Shown here: in pieces, positions 54,529 to 64,000 of the stretch
Numbering within the stretch: position 1 is the first letter of the stretch
How the letters are laid out: the number at the start of each line of letters is the position of its first letter
Assembly (NCBI GenBank): GCA_013995675.1
Contig: VWRR01000003.1
Location: forward strand, 620,001 to 684,000
Direction: 5' to 3'
DNA length: 64,000 nt
Source of the DNA: Cyanidiococcus yangmingshanensis
Taxonomy: Eukaryota; Rhodophyta; Bangiophyceae; Cyanidiales; Cyanidiaceae
The notes under the pieces: generated by a model
Databases searched by the model: none
The model's input: only the letters and a program-made list of their open reading frames with translations
What the model was told of the DNA's origin: nothing
Position numbers and translations under genes: made by a program

Positions 54529-55459
54529 ACTTTGGTCGACGTTCCGAGATGCTTCGGTTTCCATGCCATGATGCCCTTGGCTTTGATCTGCTTCAGTCGC
54601 TGATGCGCTCCTTCATCTGGGTACAGAAGAGCGGCCCAAATGCCCTAGTCAAGCGTCACAACGAATCGCCTGCCAATCCATGATATCCGCAGTGAGTACG
54701 GGACGACTCATGTATCAGGTCGTGGGCATCTCAAGTCCGTTGCGATGCCCCAGGGAACAACTCGGACATGGAAACGATTTCCACCAACTTGGAGTTTTTT
54801 GTTCACGACTGACTTTGAACTTGCCGAATATGGATTCATGAAAAAGAACGTGCTCATTTCAGCCGCTCAACGGAGGTTGAAGCTCATGCTCGGCCCGAGG
54901 CGAAATCAGAAACGACATCTTGCGTGATCCATCTCTATTCATCTTCTCTTCGTCTGTGGTGTATATGGCGCATATCTGCGCACTTGAGCCCCGATGAAAG
55001 CTCGTTCGGGACTCGAAGACCCCTTCTGTTCCGTGGCTAGGTCTCTGCAGAATCGCGCAGGCTCGGGCCAGCCATCACGATGTGTCGACGTAACGGGTCT
55101 GGTTTCCGCGATCGACTCGTAAGCAGGACGCTCAACCAGAAGAGGGGAGGAATCTCGAATCTAGGTCTGTTGAACGTACTCGACTTACGTTCTCGTACTG
55201 GAAAGCGGACACCAGATCCGAAAACGAGTCCAAAGTTCAGAGAACGCTCTCCGTCCGTATCGTCTGGACGAGACAATCCCAGATCCAGTACGTGGAGCCA
55301 CTTGCTCTAATTAGGTTTGCACAAACTTGAGCACGAAAAAGGTCACGCACGCCGTCTATTTAGATTCAGATATTTTTTTTGCAAGGAATGTAGCACACCG
55401 CCACGATCATCATGATCATGCTCATATGTATTGTCGAACTGGATCATGCCTGACGTCAG
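54529..55459. other. Convergent intergenic region
   Basis: Small frames on both strands without motif; a T-run near 55370. Nothing supported. Confidence 0.45.
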
Positions 55460-56537
55460 TCAACTCGTTGCATCCGGTGGCAGTCCCAGTGATGGAAATG
55501 CGGTATCATCCGTGGTATTGATGGATACACGAGGCCGAGTTGACGAGGTTGGCCGTGCACCACGTCCACGTCCACGACCGCTGCCGACTCCATATCCGGC
55601 GTTAGCGCCACCGCGTCCCCGATATGGTCGAGTCGCAGCGTCGCGATTCGACTCTTGAGGGTGCGAACCGAACGCTGGACCAGCTGCGTCACCAGATGCA
55701 GTTACAGGCGCATTCGCCCGAGCTGGACGTCGTGAACCATGGCCACGGCTCTGGCGGCCTCCACCACCATGACCACGAATCACTCCGGCATCACCAGTCC
55801 ACCGCAGACCGTCTCGCTCGATGATAACCCGTATCGTCTGGGGCATCGGTAGGGCCTCGTGAACGTGCACTCGGCGGCGGCGCTGTAAAAAACTCTGCCG
55901 CGAGATTCTCCTTAGCGCTATCCCGCTTCGGCTTGCTGTTCGTTCGAGTCGCTGCACGCGCCTTTCTCTCCTTCACCCCAACACTTGCAAGTAAAGCATC
56001 TCCCAGGTCACGATCTGTCTCGGCGCTAGCCTTATCCAAGCGCTTTGCGTGGCGGAAGGCATCATCCGGGCTCTCTTCCCCAGGGACACGTGGACCCTTG
56101 CTCGCAACCAACTTGTTCATTAGTTCCGCCCGTTCTTTCTCCAGTTTTTGTTGGTACTCTTCCAGACTCAGTAGCCCAGTCTCGGTATCCTTGTTTTCGC
56201 CAGCGAGATTCGACTCTGGGTCTGCAGCGCCCTCACCTGATCCGACTCCCGCAACGTCCTCGAGCTTTACGCCGCGCAAGGAGTCGCGCACCTCGTCCTC
56301 GACAGAACCAAATGTGTATTTCCCCCCGGCGCCTTTCTTGGCCACCTCACGACCTCGACCAGTTCCCGAACGACGATCAAACCCAAAGTGCTTCTGCGCG
56401 GAACCGCGAGCGCTGCTCGGCGGCTCACCGTCGCGCCCCGCCTTGGCCCCGCTCAGACGAGTGTCGTCTTTCAGCGGCTCCTCGGCCTCGTCCGTAAGCA
56501 CGGCGTACACGTTCGTTTTCGGCGCCGTTGCAGTCAT
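55460..56537 (-). CDS. SERBP1/HABP4/Stm1-type ribosome-binding protein
   Basis: Two minus-strand frames make one protein of about 355 residues. The N-terminal text MTATAPKTNVYAVLTDEAEE is typical of the group; FGFDRRSGTGRGREVAKKGA matches the hallmark HDRHSGTGR.REVKR.GAG, and LSLEEYQQKLEKERAEL matches TLEEY. After a one-base break near 55795 comes an RGG tail (YRGRGGANAGYGVGSGRGRG) ending DDTAFPSLG, like the family C-terminus. Such proteins bind idle 80S ribosomes and eEF2 and preserve them during starvation. Starts at ATG 56537. Confidence 0.8.
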
Positions 56538-57066
56538 CGCGTGAGACTCACTGCCGGTGAACGCACCCGATGCAGCTCTCCAGACTCTTCGTCGCCGAAA
56601 CTGTCCCCGAAAGGCACAAGACGCAGCCTATCTAGTCGTGACGCGCTCGTGGTCCCCCAGTCAGGTCCACCGTCGAAAAGAGACTCTAAAGTGAGAAACT
56701 TCAATGCAATCGTCGTAAAGATGATCCTATGCCGTACGCAATCGTTTCTGGTGCGACAGCAGCACGAGCAATCACGAGTCAACCCCGGGACCAACACCAA
56801 GGCTATCCACAACAACGACGACGACGTATCGCGTCCTTCAACAGCGATTTGGGACACCGCCGCCGCCGACGGGGGACGACGGCGAAGACGGGCGCGCGCA
56901 CGCACGCATAAGCCGAAAATCCAATCCGTTCCGCGGTTTGGGGAATTTCCTCCTTGGGGAACGCATGTACACGTTCCTGTCGCGCAAGCGTACCGAGATT
57001 TCTTTTCTAAGCAAGATTTCGTGGATCCTTCTTTTCATCTACAGACGTGAACGCTGTAATTCTTCC
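56538..57066. other. Intergenic
   Basis: Upstream of the SERBP1-like gene. Arg-rich open frames reflect composition only. Confidence 0.4.
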
Positions 57067-57315
57067 ATGGACTGGTTCGAGTTATCTTTCATGGGGTTGG
57101 TCAAGGATACTCGCTTTTCCGCCTTTGATTCGGAAATTCCCTATGGCGCATGCGTGCGTGTCTGGACGCAGGCCATTCGCACCTACGTCGAAGAAACGTA
57201 CTGGAGTCATCGACGGTATCCTGAGCGATGCATGGAACACTGCTGTGAGATGTGCTGTCGTGCTTCGCGCAATGCGTATGCGAATCAGTTTTTGGTCGAT
57301 GCAGAGGAGGTGTAG
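57067..57315 (+). CDS. Hypothetical small Cys-rich protein
   Basis: An ATG-initiated frame of 82 residues (MDWFELSFMGLVKDTRFSAF..., RYPERCMEHCCEMCCRASRN). Five of its six Cys are clustered near the C-terminus. Composition is natural, while the opposite-strand frame is less so. No family recognised. The frame is open further upstream. Confidence 0.35.
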   Translation: MDWFELSFMGLVKDTRFSAFDSEIPYGACVRVWTQAIRTYVEETYWSHRRYPERCMEHCCEMCCRASRNAYANQFLVDAEEV

Positions 57316-57925
57316 AAACGTTTGGTCATTCGCCAGGATTGGGCCTGTTCGCTTCTCTCCTGACGTCTCTGTGGTGCCTCGTAGGAAGGTATCCGCTCTA
57401 TAGACCGAGCCTTGCTGTCCAGGGCTATTTATGGTGCTGTCATCACCGGGAAACCAACGACTTTTTCGGGTATCATCAAGGCAAAGACATTTGGTAACGT
57501 CCACCACCGCGGTCTTGTAAGCAGATTCCAACCACATGGCTTCGCTTGCATGAGCCCTTTTCTCGTCGGGTATCTCATCTCTGCTTTTGTCCAGACCAAG
57601 CGTTCATGATACATGGTCGATGGAGATTCCTCTGTCAATCATTTTGGCGCCTCTCTTCCAGCAAAGCGGCTCAAGACGGAGCACCTCTATGCGTCGGTGT
57701 ACGCTCCTGAAAGATAAGCAGCGCACTCCATTTCTAATGGAATCGTAGTCAAGCTTTTATGTACGTAGATTCGTGAACGAGTCCGGACTGAGGCGCGTCC
57801 AAGCGTCATCATCTTTATGGAGCGCATTCGGCGCTGTGGACATCGACCTGGTCCCTTGATGCACCTCTGGTATCAAAGCTCCATCCTAAACGAGGTTACA
57901 GCCATCTGCTGCTATCCTCTTCTCA
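57316..57925. other. Intergenic
   Basis: No supported coding or RNA feature. Confidence 0.45.
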
Positions 57926-58361
57926 TTAAGGTACGAAGCGTGTGCACTCATTGATCACCAGATAGAAGCGAGAAACATCAACCACGAGAAGAGGAAATCC
58001 AGGTCTCCAGGGGCCCTCCTCCAGTCCGGCGAGTTGGAGGTATTCATCAACGTCTCGAACGAGTCCCGCAGTCACGGTCGTCAGCGAGACGAGCCACGCT
58101 CCGCGATGGGCAACGAGTCCAGTGACCTGCACATATTGCGTAAAGCTGCGGCCTGGTCGTCGACGGCGCCACGGTTGCCTCGTTCTGGTGCTCGTACACA
58201 GGTCGTAACGTTGACCGTAACCCCAGCGACTGTCGCTCAGTGCTTGAACCCCAAAAGCATACTGGCTGATAGTCGAGCGCCTACCAAAGACGAGTCTGCA
58301 TGCGTCCAGGGGCCACGGAGTGTTGGTCCGACTCGAGTCAACGACCAGGGCAGGTTGTCAT
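57926..58361 (-). CDS. Hypothetical protein hidden by a frame break at its start
   Basis: A minus-strand frame open for about 143 codons reads like folded protein: LVVDSSRTNTPWPLDACRLV, FGRRSTISQYAFGVQALS, SFTQYVQVTGLVAHRGAWLV and VRDVDEYLQLAGLEEGPWRP, ending VVDVSRFYLVINECTRFVP. It has no ATG of its own near the start, but ATG 58361 (MTTCP) lies one frame away just before it, so one base error would explain the missing start. I do not recognise the family. It is divergent from the exosome gene. Confidence 0.45.
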
Positions 58362-58622
58362 ATTGCGTGTATTTTAGTTTCTGCTACCAACACGTACCTA
58401 CCTCCAAACACGTTTCCTCAACAGTCTAAACTGCTGAGTAAACGTTCCTCTCCTTCCCATAAATCCCAAGAAAGCCAACGAAAGACCAGCTCTAGCCGGA
58501 TGATCTTTGACAGAGAGAAGCGGTGCCGTTCCAGTACGTGCGCGAGCGGTGCCTCCTAGCGTCTCGCTACTGCAAGCCTGTTCCGAAGGACTCGGCTGGT
58601 TCCGACGGCACCTGGTTTCTGC

Positions 58623-59474
58623 ATGGACACCGATGCCGGTTTATACTCATCCGTTGAGCTGGATCGTCTTCATGATCCGGCTGGCTACCGAACCCGTGCG
58701 TTGGCCGCGGGCGAACGACGGGCAGACTGCCGAGGAGCGTGGGCGTCGAGGCCCCTACATACGAGTCACTGGACGCTTCAGCGTGGAAGCGAGGAGGTTC
58801 CAGTCCTACAACTGCAGCGCGGGAATACGCAAGTGCTCGTCACTGCTCGAATGAGCGCTTCTTGGCGCGTCACGGTACAAGTGCCTTCTCTATGTACCGG
58901 CCACGTTGTGACCAACGAAGCAGTGATACTCACCGAATACCTAGAGCGACTCTTCTATCCGATCGTCGGAGCGTGTCGGCCACCAGCGCACGTCCTAGCA
59001 GCTGAGCATAGTTGGCGTTGGGATATGGAACTCACTGTGCTCAGTGCTGATGGCGGCCTACGCGACCTACTGCTCCTAGGTATCCAGCAGATGCTGCCGT
59101 TGTGTATCAGACAGCGACAACGAATACAGGGCACGACCGACAAGATGACGACCAACGACCATGTCCAACAAGATGCGATGCTCATGAACTACTTGGAAAA
59201 TCTGGTGCCGTGCTCATTTCTCGTTGTTAAGACTCCGATCAATCTGAACCAGGGCCCGAAGGAAGCGAGTGTACGCGTGATGATAGACCCAACCGCTGAC
59301 GAGGAAGATACCGATTCCACCATGGTTACAGCGATCTTTTACGATGCCAAGTCTCAACCCGAGGATCGACTCACCGTCTATTTTCTGGAGTGCAGCGGCA
59401 AACCGTTGAGTGCACGCGAGCTCGAGACCAGCCTTGCCCAGGTCTCTGCTCACCTGTTGCAGGAGCGCGCTTGA
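58623..59474 (+). CDS. Exosome RNase PH-like subunit (RRP43/RRP42 type)
   Basis: 283 residues, the usual size of the eukaryotic Rrp42/43/45 ring subunits, which are catalytically dead and hold RNA in the exosome. RALAAGERRADCRGAWASRP aligns with the RPDGR block (here RADCR). VLQLQRGNTQVLVTARM matches SALVKxGNTxVxCGVK, SWRWDMELTVLSADGGLRDLLLLG matches the family VD...LD.DGNL.DA, and SVRVMIDPTADEE matches xxLVDPTxEEE. Divergence is high, so which of the three subunits it is stays open. Starts at ATG 58623, with a weak N-terminus. Confidence 0.72.
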   Translation: MDTDAGLYSSVELDRLHDPAGYRTRALAAGERRADCRGAWASRPLHTSHWTLQRGSEEVPVLQLQRGNTQVLVTARMSASWRVTVQVPSLCTGHVVTNEAVILTEYLERLFYPIVGACRPPAHVLAAEHSWRWDMELTVLSADGGLRDLLLLGIQQMLPLCIRQRQRIQGTTDKMTTNDHVQQDAMLMNYLENLVPCSFLVVKTPINLNQGPKEASVRVMIDPTADEEDTDSTMVTAIFYDAKSQPEDRLTVYFLECSGKPLSARELETSLAQVSAHLLQERA

Positions 59475-60274
59475 CCGCCTCCAACGAACGCTCGTTCATC
59501 GATGTTGATTTATTTTACTCGGCAGTGATGTTGCTAGCACGGATCAATGCCAAGATGTATATAGGCAGATTTTCGCAGAGCATCGTTCTCGATCATCGGG
59601 CTCATGCTGTTGTCACGCGACCGAGCCGAACGACAATGGTGTTTTTCGCAGAGGCGCTCGTCCCAGGTGAGCGCTCATTGCCTTGCTGCCATGAACGTAT
59701 TGCGTCTCATCGTCAAGCATCCCGGAACGGAACCGTCGCAACAACATGAACATCCAGGGTATCCGGGACAGAACATAACCAGGGACGATGGCCAACGTGA
59801 GCCGGGGGCGCGTTGGCGAAGACCCCACTGTCAAGCCAGACAATCAGCAGACGTATTGCCGCTTTAGGAGCCTTGCTTCGGTTGACATTCCACCAAAGTA
59901 AAAGAAAGGTCTTGGAGCAAGCCGATACACTTGCCGCTCCTCCATCTCGATCCTGTCGCTTCGTTGCGGCCTGCGCTGAGCAACCATTCGGAAAATATCC
60001 GATTTTCTTGATCGTTACACGGGAAATTGAGCTATCGTAACGTTCTCAATCGAGGTAGCATTCCACCTCTGCGTAGTGAAATCCGTAGATCTCATTCGAT
60101 GGGCTGCTTCATGAACACCAGCCCAGGCATCGTGTGAACATGATGCATTCAACTGGATCTTCGGGTGTCTCCCCCTAGATGTACGCATCATCTGTATCTG
60201 ACTGGATAGACATCGGGCGAGGTATGCGGAGCAATGCCAGCATCAGGACTCCGGTTCACCGATTTATTTCCTAC
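59475..60274. other. Convergent intergenic region
   Basis: A minus-strand frame near 59613-59843 without ATG contains a hydrophobic stretch (LTLAIVPGYVLSRIPWMFML), but no family is recognised. Nothing else seen. Confidence 0.4.
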
Positions 60275-61138
60275 TCAGGGTAAATCGAGACGGCTATCTG
60301 TTTTGACCTCTCTCGAGCGAGAACCTCCAGCAAGGGTACGCGGCTTGCGTTGTCGTTGTGACGTGGGGTCTCCCTCCCAAGGCTCTACAGCCGAGGTCGC
60401 CAAGTGCCCAACATAGACTGGACTCCGAGGACTATTCCGAGGCGCGTATGCCAATGATGTCCCCGAATAGTTCGGATGTGGTGGTTTCACAAAAGTCGGT
60501 CGAACCCATTTTGCCTCTGCAGAAACTGGCGGATCATCTACAAAGTGGTGGAGCCATGCATGCCACTCGGGAGGCATGTACATAGGATCCGCATTCTTAG
60601 GGTCTTTGTATTCACACCAACGATCTCGCATGTAGCTGGCATTCCGATTCTCATAGTATCGATTCCCAAACTCGTCCTCACCGACCAGACAGCTGTCGTA
60701 CATGCCGATTCTCCCTGATCGAATCGCGTGAAGCGTTCCCCAAAAGCCTCGTTTCGGATACTCTTCCCAGATAGCGCTCAGATAGGCTAGACCTCGTACC
60801 GAGCGCCCCGAAACGCTGCTTGCTTGCCGAGACTCCCATGACGACGCATCAGCAACGTTTGGTCCCGAAGACGACGCTGTACGCGCCTCGGCTTCAACCC
60901 CTGACTTGGCCGTTGCCCTCGTAGCGTTAGCCTTTCCAAAAAGCATCCGAATGCTACTCGTTTGCACAAGAAGCCGTCTTCTGGTACTGTCCCCAGGTTG
61001 CTGCAACGACGGCTGTTGCAGCGCTCGCCAGCCAACGGCCGGGAAGACTGGTCGGCTCAACCAACGTCTCCACGTTCCATGATCGTAATGTCGCTGAAAC
61101 CAACAGCGTAACCTTCGAGCGATTCGATCACCTCCCAT
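60275..61138 (-). CDS. NDUFA12: NDUFA12 (B17.2) subunit of mitochondrial complex I
   Basis: Accessory subunit near the matrix arm of NADH:ubiquinone oxidoreductase. The core at about residues 145-225 reads GTLHAIRSGRIGMYDSCLVG-EDEFGNRYYEN, YMRDRWCEYKD, then MPPEWHAWLHHFVDDPP, the family hallmark, and PNYSGTSLAYAP, matching NxTGTxxxYxP. The N-terminal ~130 residues are longer than in animals: an Arg-rich amphipathic presequence (MGGDRIARRLRCWFQRHYDH) and a Ser/Ala-rich spacer. The C-terminus extends about 45 basic residues. ATG 61138 chosen; its start faces the APC1 gene. Confidence 0.9.
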   Translation of the reverse strand: MGGDRIARRLRCWFQRHYDHGTWRRWLSRPVFPAVGWRALQQPSLQQPGDSTRRRLLVQTSSIRMLFGKANATRATAKSGVEAEARTASSSGPNVADASSWESRQASSVSGRSVRGLAYLSAIWEEYPKRGFWGTLHAIRSGRIGMYDSCLVGEDEFGNRYYENRNASYMRDRWCEYKDPKNADPMYMPPEWHAWLHHFVDDPPVSAEAKWVRPTFVKPPHPNYSGTSLAYAPRNSPRSPVYVGHLATSAVEPWEGDPTSQRQRKPRTLAGGSRSREVKTDSRLDLP

Positions 61139-61309
61139 ACGATGCACAAACACACACCCTTAATCGTTCAAGCTGGGCGTCACAGCTCCAGACGAACCAA
61201 CGAACGAAAGACGCTTTATTCGGCTTGGTCCCGCGAGCAACGCTCCCAAAGCCAAAGTATTCGCCCAGTCGTTTGCACTCGCTCTCCGCAACGTCTTCAG
61301 ACGTCCCGT

Positions 61310-64000
61310 ATGGTACCGTTTCGGATCACCAGTACTGCTCGAGGACGAGTATCCCAATCTGGCTGGGATGATCGAGACTATTTGCACTTGGACGAGGAGG
61401 ATGAGCGTTCATCGGCAGGAGCAGATCGAGTCTGGTTTGTTCGACCGACGCAGTCGTTTGGCGGCAGCGCTCACGGGGCAACTGGTGCCGAGGAAGCGCT
61501 TGTTTGGCATCAAAAACAATCTTTGAAAGATGATGCTGGTCAAGTTGATCTGATCTGGGAGTTGCAGTGGCGTGCTGCTGGAATCACTCGCTATACCTGG
61601 TTCGAGGCGAGTTTTGCGGAGTGTACTCGACGGCTGGAGGACCAGCGATCGGAGACGTTGCGTTCCTGTTCGTCCTGCCAGGTTGGACCTGGGGTCCATG
61701 GTATGGGTCCAAGTCATCAATGGACAGTTTTTGCTCGTTTTTCGCGACAATGGAAGGATCGCCAAACTCCATCAACATCGACCAAGTTCAGAGCAGCAGA
61801 GGCTGTATCTGGCGACGAGGAGACACGGCATTGCTTCCTTGGTTGGTGCGCTGTCCAGGATACTGGACGAGTCCTACAAGTATTCGACTGGGATGAAGGT
61901 ACCATGTACAGTGTCTCCTTTGTGGCCAAAGGAGAATGGTTAGGCTTGAACCAGATTCATCGACGAAGCGTCTCCAGTCTTCATGGCAGTATGCACCGTT
62001 CTTCGCCTGCTGATCAAGCGTCGCTGACGCTAAGCACGACGCTTCGAGAGAGCGCTCTCATGACAAGCCCAAGTTCGAGTTGGCTCCCTCCAGCAAGCAT
62101 GATGATGCCTGCTGGCTCGAATGCTTGTGCGACCATTCGGGCGTTGCATGTTCTTCCTTTAGGTGTGTTGGTTGCCCTCATCGATGGGCGCAAGTTGCTC
62201 TTGCGTCATCCCATGGAGGATCCATATGAGCTGGAGGAACTCCAGAGTCAAGAGCAGGTCGTCTTTACGGACGCTCGTTTCCCAGTGCTGGTAACCCAAC
62301 AGTGTCATTCTGGATCTGGGGCCTCTCTGTCGGAGTTCCATACGATGCGCGTCTACCTGGTCCAGGAGACACCAAGTCATGAGGAGGCCTCAGCGTTGGA
62401 GACTGGCCCTATTCGACTTGCACTTGTCTGGGAACAGGGACTTGCGAACCCGAAGGATACGTTCCGAGGTGCCTGTCTATCGCATCCGTGGACAACGGAT
62501 CCATATCCACTGCTCTGTCTCCTGATTGGTCGGACGCTACGCGGACTAGCGCTTTTTCGACCTGAGAACGATTCCACAAGACTGGCGACTCCCGACATGG
62601 TATTCGTGCAGCACCATGTGGAAGCGATGGTGGCTATCGAGGCCCTTCGTCCCGGTCTGTTGGACTTGATCGTGCTGGAGGCATCCCGCCATACAGCAAC
62701 CTCGCCTGATATTCGTCTCCGTCTGCAGTTCGGTTCCGTGATCGTAGGTCAGGTGCTGCAGAGGCAGGCCCCAGCTGCAGCAGTCTGGCTCTCCAATCCA
62801 GTCGGTAGTCGTTTCACGGTAACCCTCGTCGATGGAACGCAGTATCGACTCTGTCTAGGGACGAATGATTCAGGAACCGCTTCCCTGGATGCATCAACTG
62901 CTGAGTGCATGTCGCAAGACGTTGCCCTCTGCAGTCGCCTTGAACGTGTACCTGGCGTTTATGGAGGAGCTCCTCATCTCCTTGGATACGTTTGGATGGG
63001 AAGCGTGCATACGATGAAACCTCACTGAATGTGCGTGCTTTTTGGCGAGCCTTGCAACGTTGCTGGCCAACATCTCTTGCAGACGCTCGTAACGCAACCA
63101 GCGCTGGCTCCTCAACGACGCACGGAGACAGAGCCTAGTTCAGAACAATGCTCGTCTGCGGCCATGCCAACGGAACTCGACTTTTGGAGCGAAGACGCGA
63201 TCCTGAAGTCTCCGAACGAGGAACCGAACGAGGCAACCGAACGGAGAACCAGCGTTCATGGCCTGCAGACGAAGGCTTCCCGGCTGGCTATGGGACCACA
63301 CCAAGAACGAGTCCTGCACGTCTACGGCTCATGAGGCTGTTCGGTCGGAGACCAAAACGACAGATGCCTCTGAAAGAGGACAGCTCTCGCTATCGCCCCT
63401 TCATTTGACGAATCCATCAAGGAACGGCCAGGGTGATGCATCCACTCGAGAACATCGAGATCCGTTTGAAGGAATTCTTGAACAATCTCGAATAGGGATG
63501 CAGACCTGCCTCAGAAAAGCTCCGTACGGACGTGATGGATGCAGAGGCATCAGGATCCTCTCCAGTGGGTGTGCCAATCGAACGTGTAGGTCAGCGTACG
63601 GTTGCCAAAACCGCAACCGAGGCGAGTGGCAAGCCTCAGCGTCATCACCGGGTTGCAGAATTCGAGACCAACCCCACTGAACAAGCAGTGAAACCTGTCT
63701 GGGAGCTTGCGCTGGCTGTCGAACATCCAGCGCAACCATCGGCGCTTCCCCTGAATGCTCTCCTGGACACCCTGCATGCAGTCTATGAAGCCTACAAGCT
63801 AGATCAAGTCTGTTGGCCCTATCTGATACCCATGGCTCGTTTACTCAAGGCGATTGCAGCGGCTGCAGGGGCCACACCCTTCTGGGAGTACTACCAACGT
63901 GATGTGCCTGAACAGGCTCTCGATTCTGTACTAGGTCGAGGTTCCGTTCCTGTAACGAAGGAGAGGTCGCGAGCCACCGACGCGGTCTGTCGTGCTTCAC
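61310..64000 (+). CDS. APC1: Anaphase-promoting complex subunit 1, 3' end outside window
   Basis: Largest scaffold of the APC/C ubiquitin ligase. The N-terminal WD40-like part shows VWFVRPTQSFGG, IWELQWRAAGITRYTWFE, then IRALHVLPLGVLVALIDGRK-LLLRHPMEDPYELEEL and VVFTDARFPVLVTQQ, the order seen in APC1 (LPLPCGLLL...LLHPLDE...SP...VM). Downstream LLDTLHAVYEAYKLDQVCWP and ARLLKAIAAAAG...YYQRDVPEQ match the middle LH.(V/L)YE.(L/Y)KL......L..LL block. The frame changes near 63.01, 63.13, 63.3 and 63.5 kb while the protein text continues, again one-base breaks. ATG 61310 precedes the conserved part; an ATG at 61142 is only 3 bases from the NDUFA12 start and less likely. Confidence 0.82.

Noticed and set aside
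56388-57050. 220-codon plus-strand frame
   Set aside because: Antisense to the start of the SERBP1-like gene and then Arg-rich intergenic sequence. No conserved motif.

Overview
This is a stretch of nuclear DNA from a small-genome photosynthetic eukaryote, most likely a red alga of the Cyanidiophyceae (Cyanidioschyzon / Cyanidium / Cyanidiococcus type). Seen directly: about one gene per 2-3 kb on both strands, almost all intronless, with moderately high GC, and purely eukaryotic products (REV3, CDC5, APC1, SRP19, an exosome RNase PH protein, NDUFA12, Kish, TAM41). These sit beside a phycobilin lyase (CpcS/CpeS type), which points to phycobilisomes, and several proteins with plastid-type leaders (KARI, TypA, an S1 protein, a RuvX-like protein). 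The lineage call is inference; no species marker is present.

Layout. 0-10 kb: KARI (minus, runs off the left end), a CCT-domain protein, a plastid S1-domain protein, a secreted purple acid phosphatase and a PaaI-type thioesterase. 10-20 kb: a GDE1/GPCPD1-type glycerophosphodiesterase, a small GST, plastid TypA/BipA and a DUF1415 protein. 20-36 kb: a BAR-like protein that appears to carry a dead kinesin-14 motor fold, a DUF819 membrane protein, the DNA polymerase zeta subunit REV3 and an MPDU1-like PQ-loop protein. 37-47 kb: pirin, CDC5, Kish/TMEM167, TAM41, a cytochrome P450, the phycobilin lyase and SRP19. 47-64 kb: a RuvX-like protein, a TKL-type kinase, an alpha/beta hydrolase, an FCP1/NIF-type HAD protein, a membrane protein, an SERBP1/HABP4-type protein, an exosome RNase PH-like subunit, NDUFA12 and APC1 (runs off the right end).

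The genes do not form one pathway. They are single-copy housekeeping genes of the nucleus, endomembranes, mitochondrion and plastid, as expected in a compact algal genome. Some neighbours are extremely close: Kish and TAM41 are 12 bp apart on one strand, and two divergent pairs have very short gaps.

The strongest odd pattern is about twenty single-base reading-frame breaks inside otherwise well-conserved genes (at least six in TypA, about four in APC1, one each in KARI, PAP, REV3, MPDU1, TAM41, P450 and SERBP1). Both gained and lost bases occur while protein similarity stays high on both sides, so uncorrected consensus errors are the simplest reading. No convincing tRNA, rRNA, CRISPR array, transposon or viral remnant was seen.
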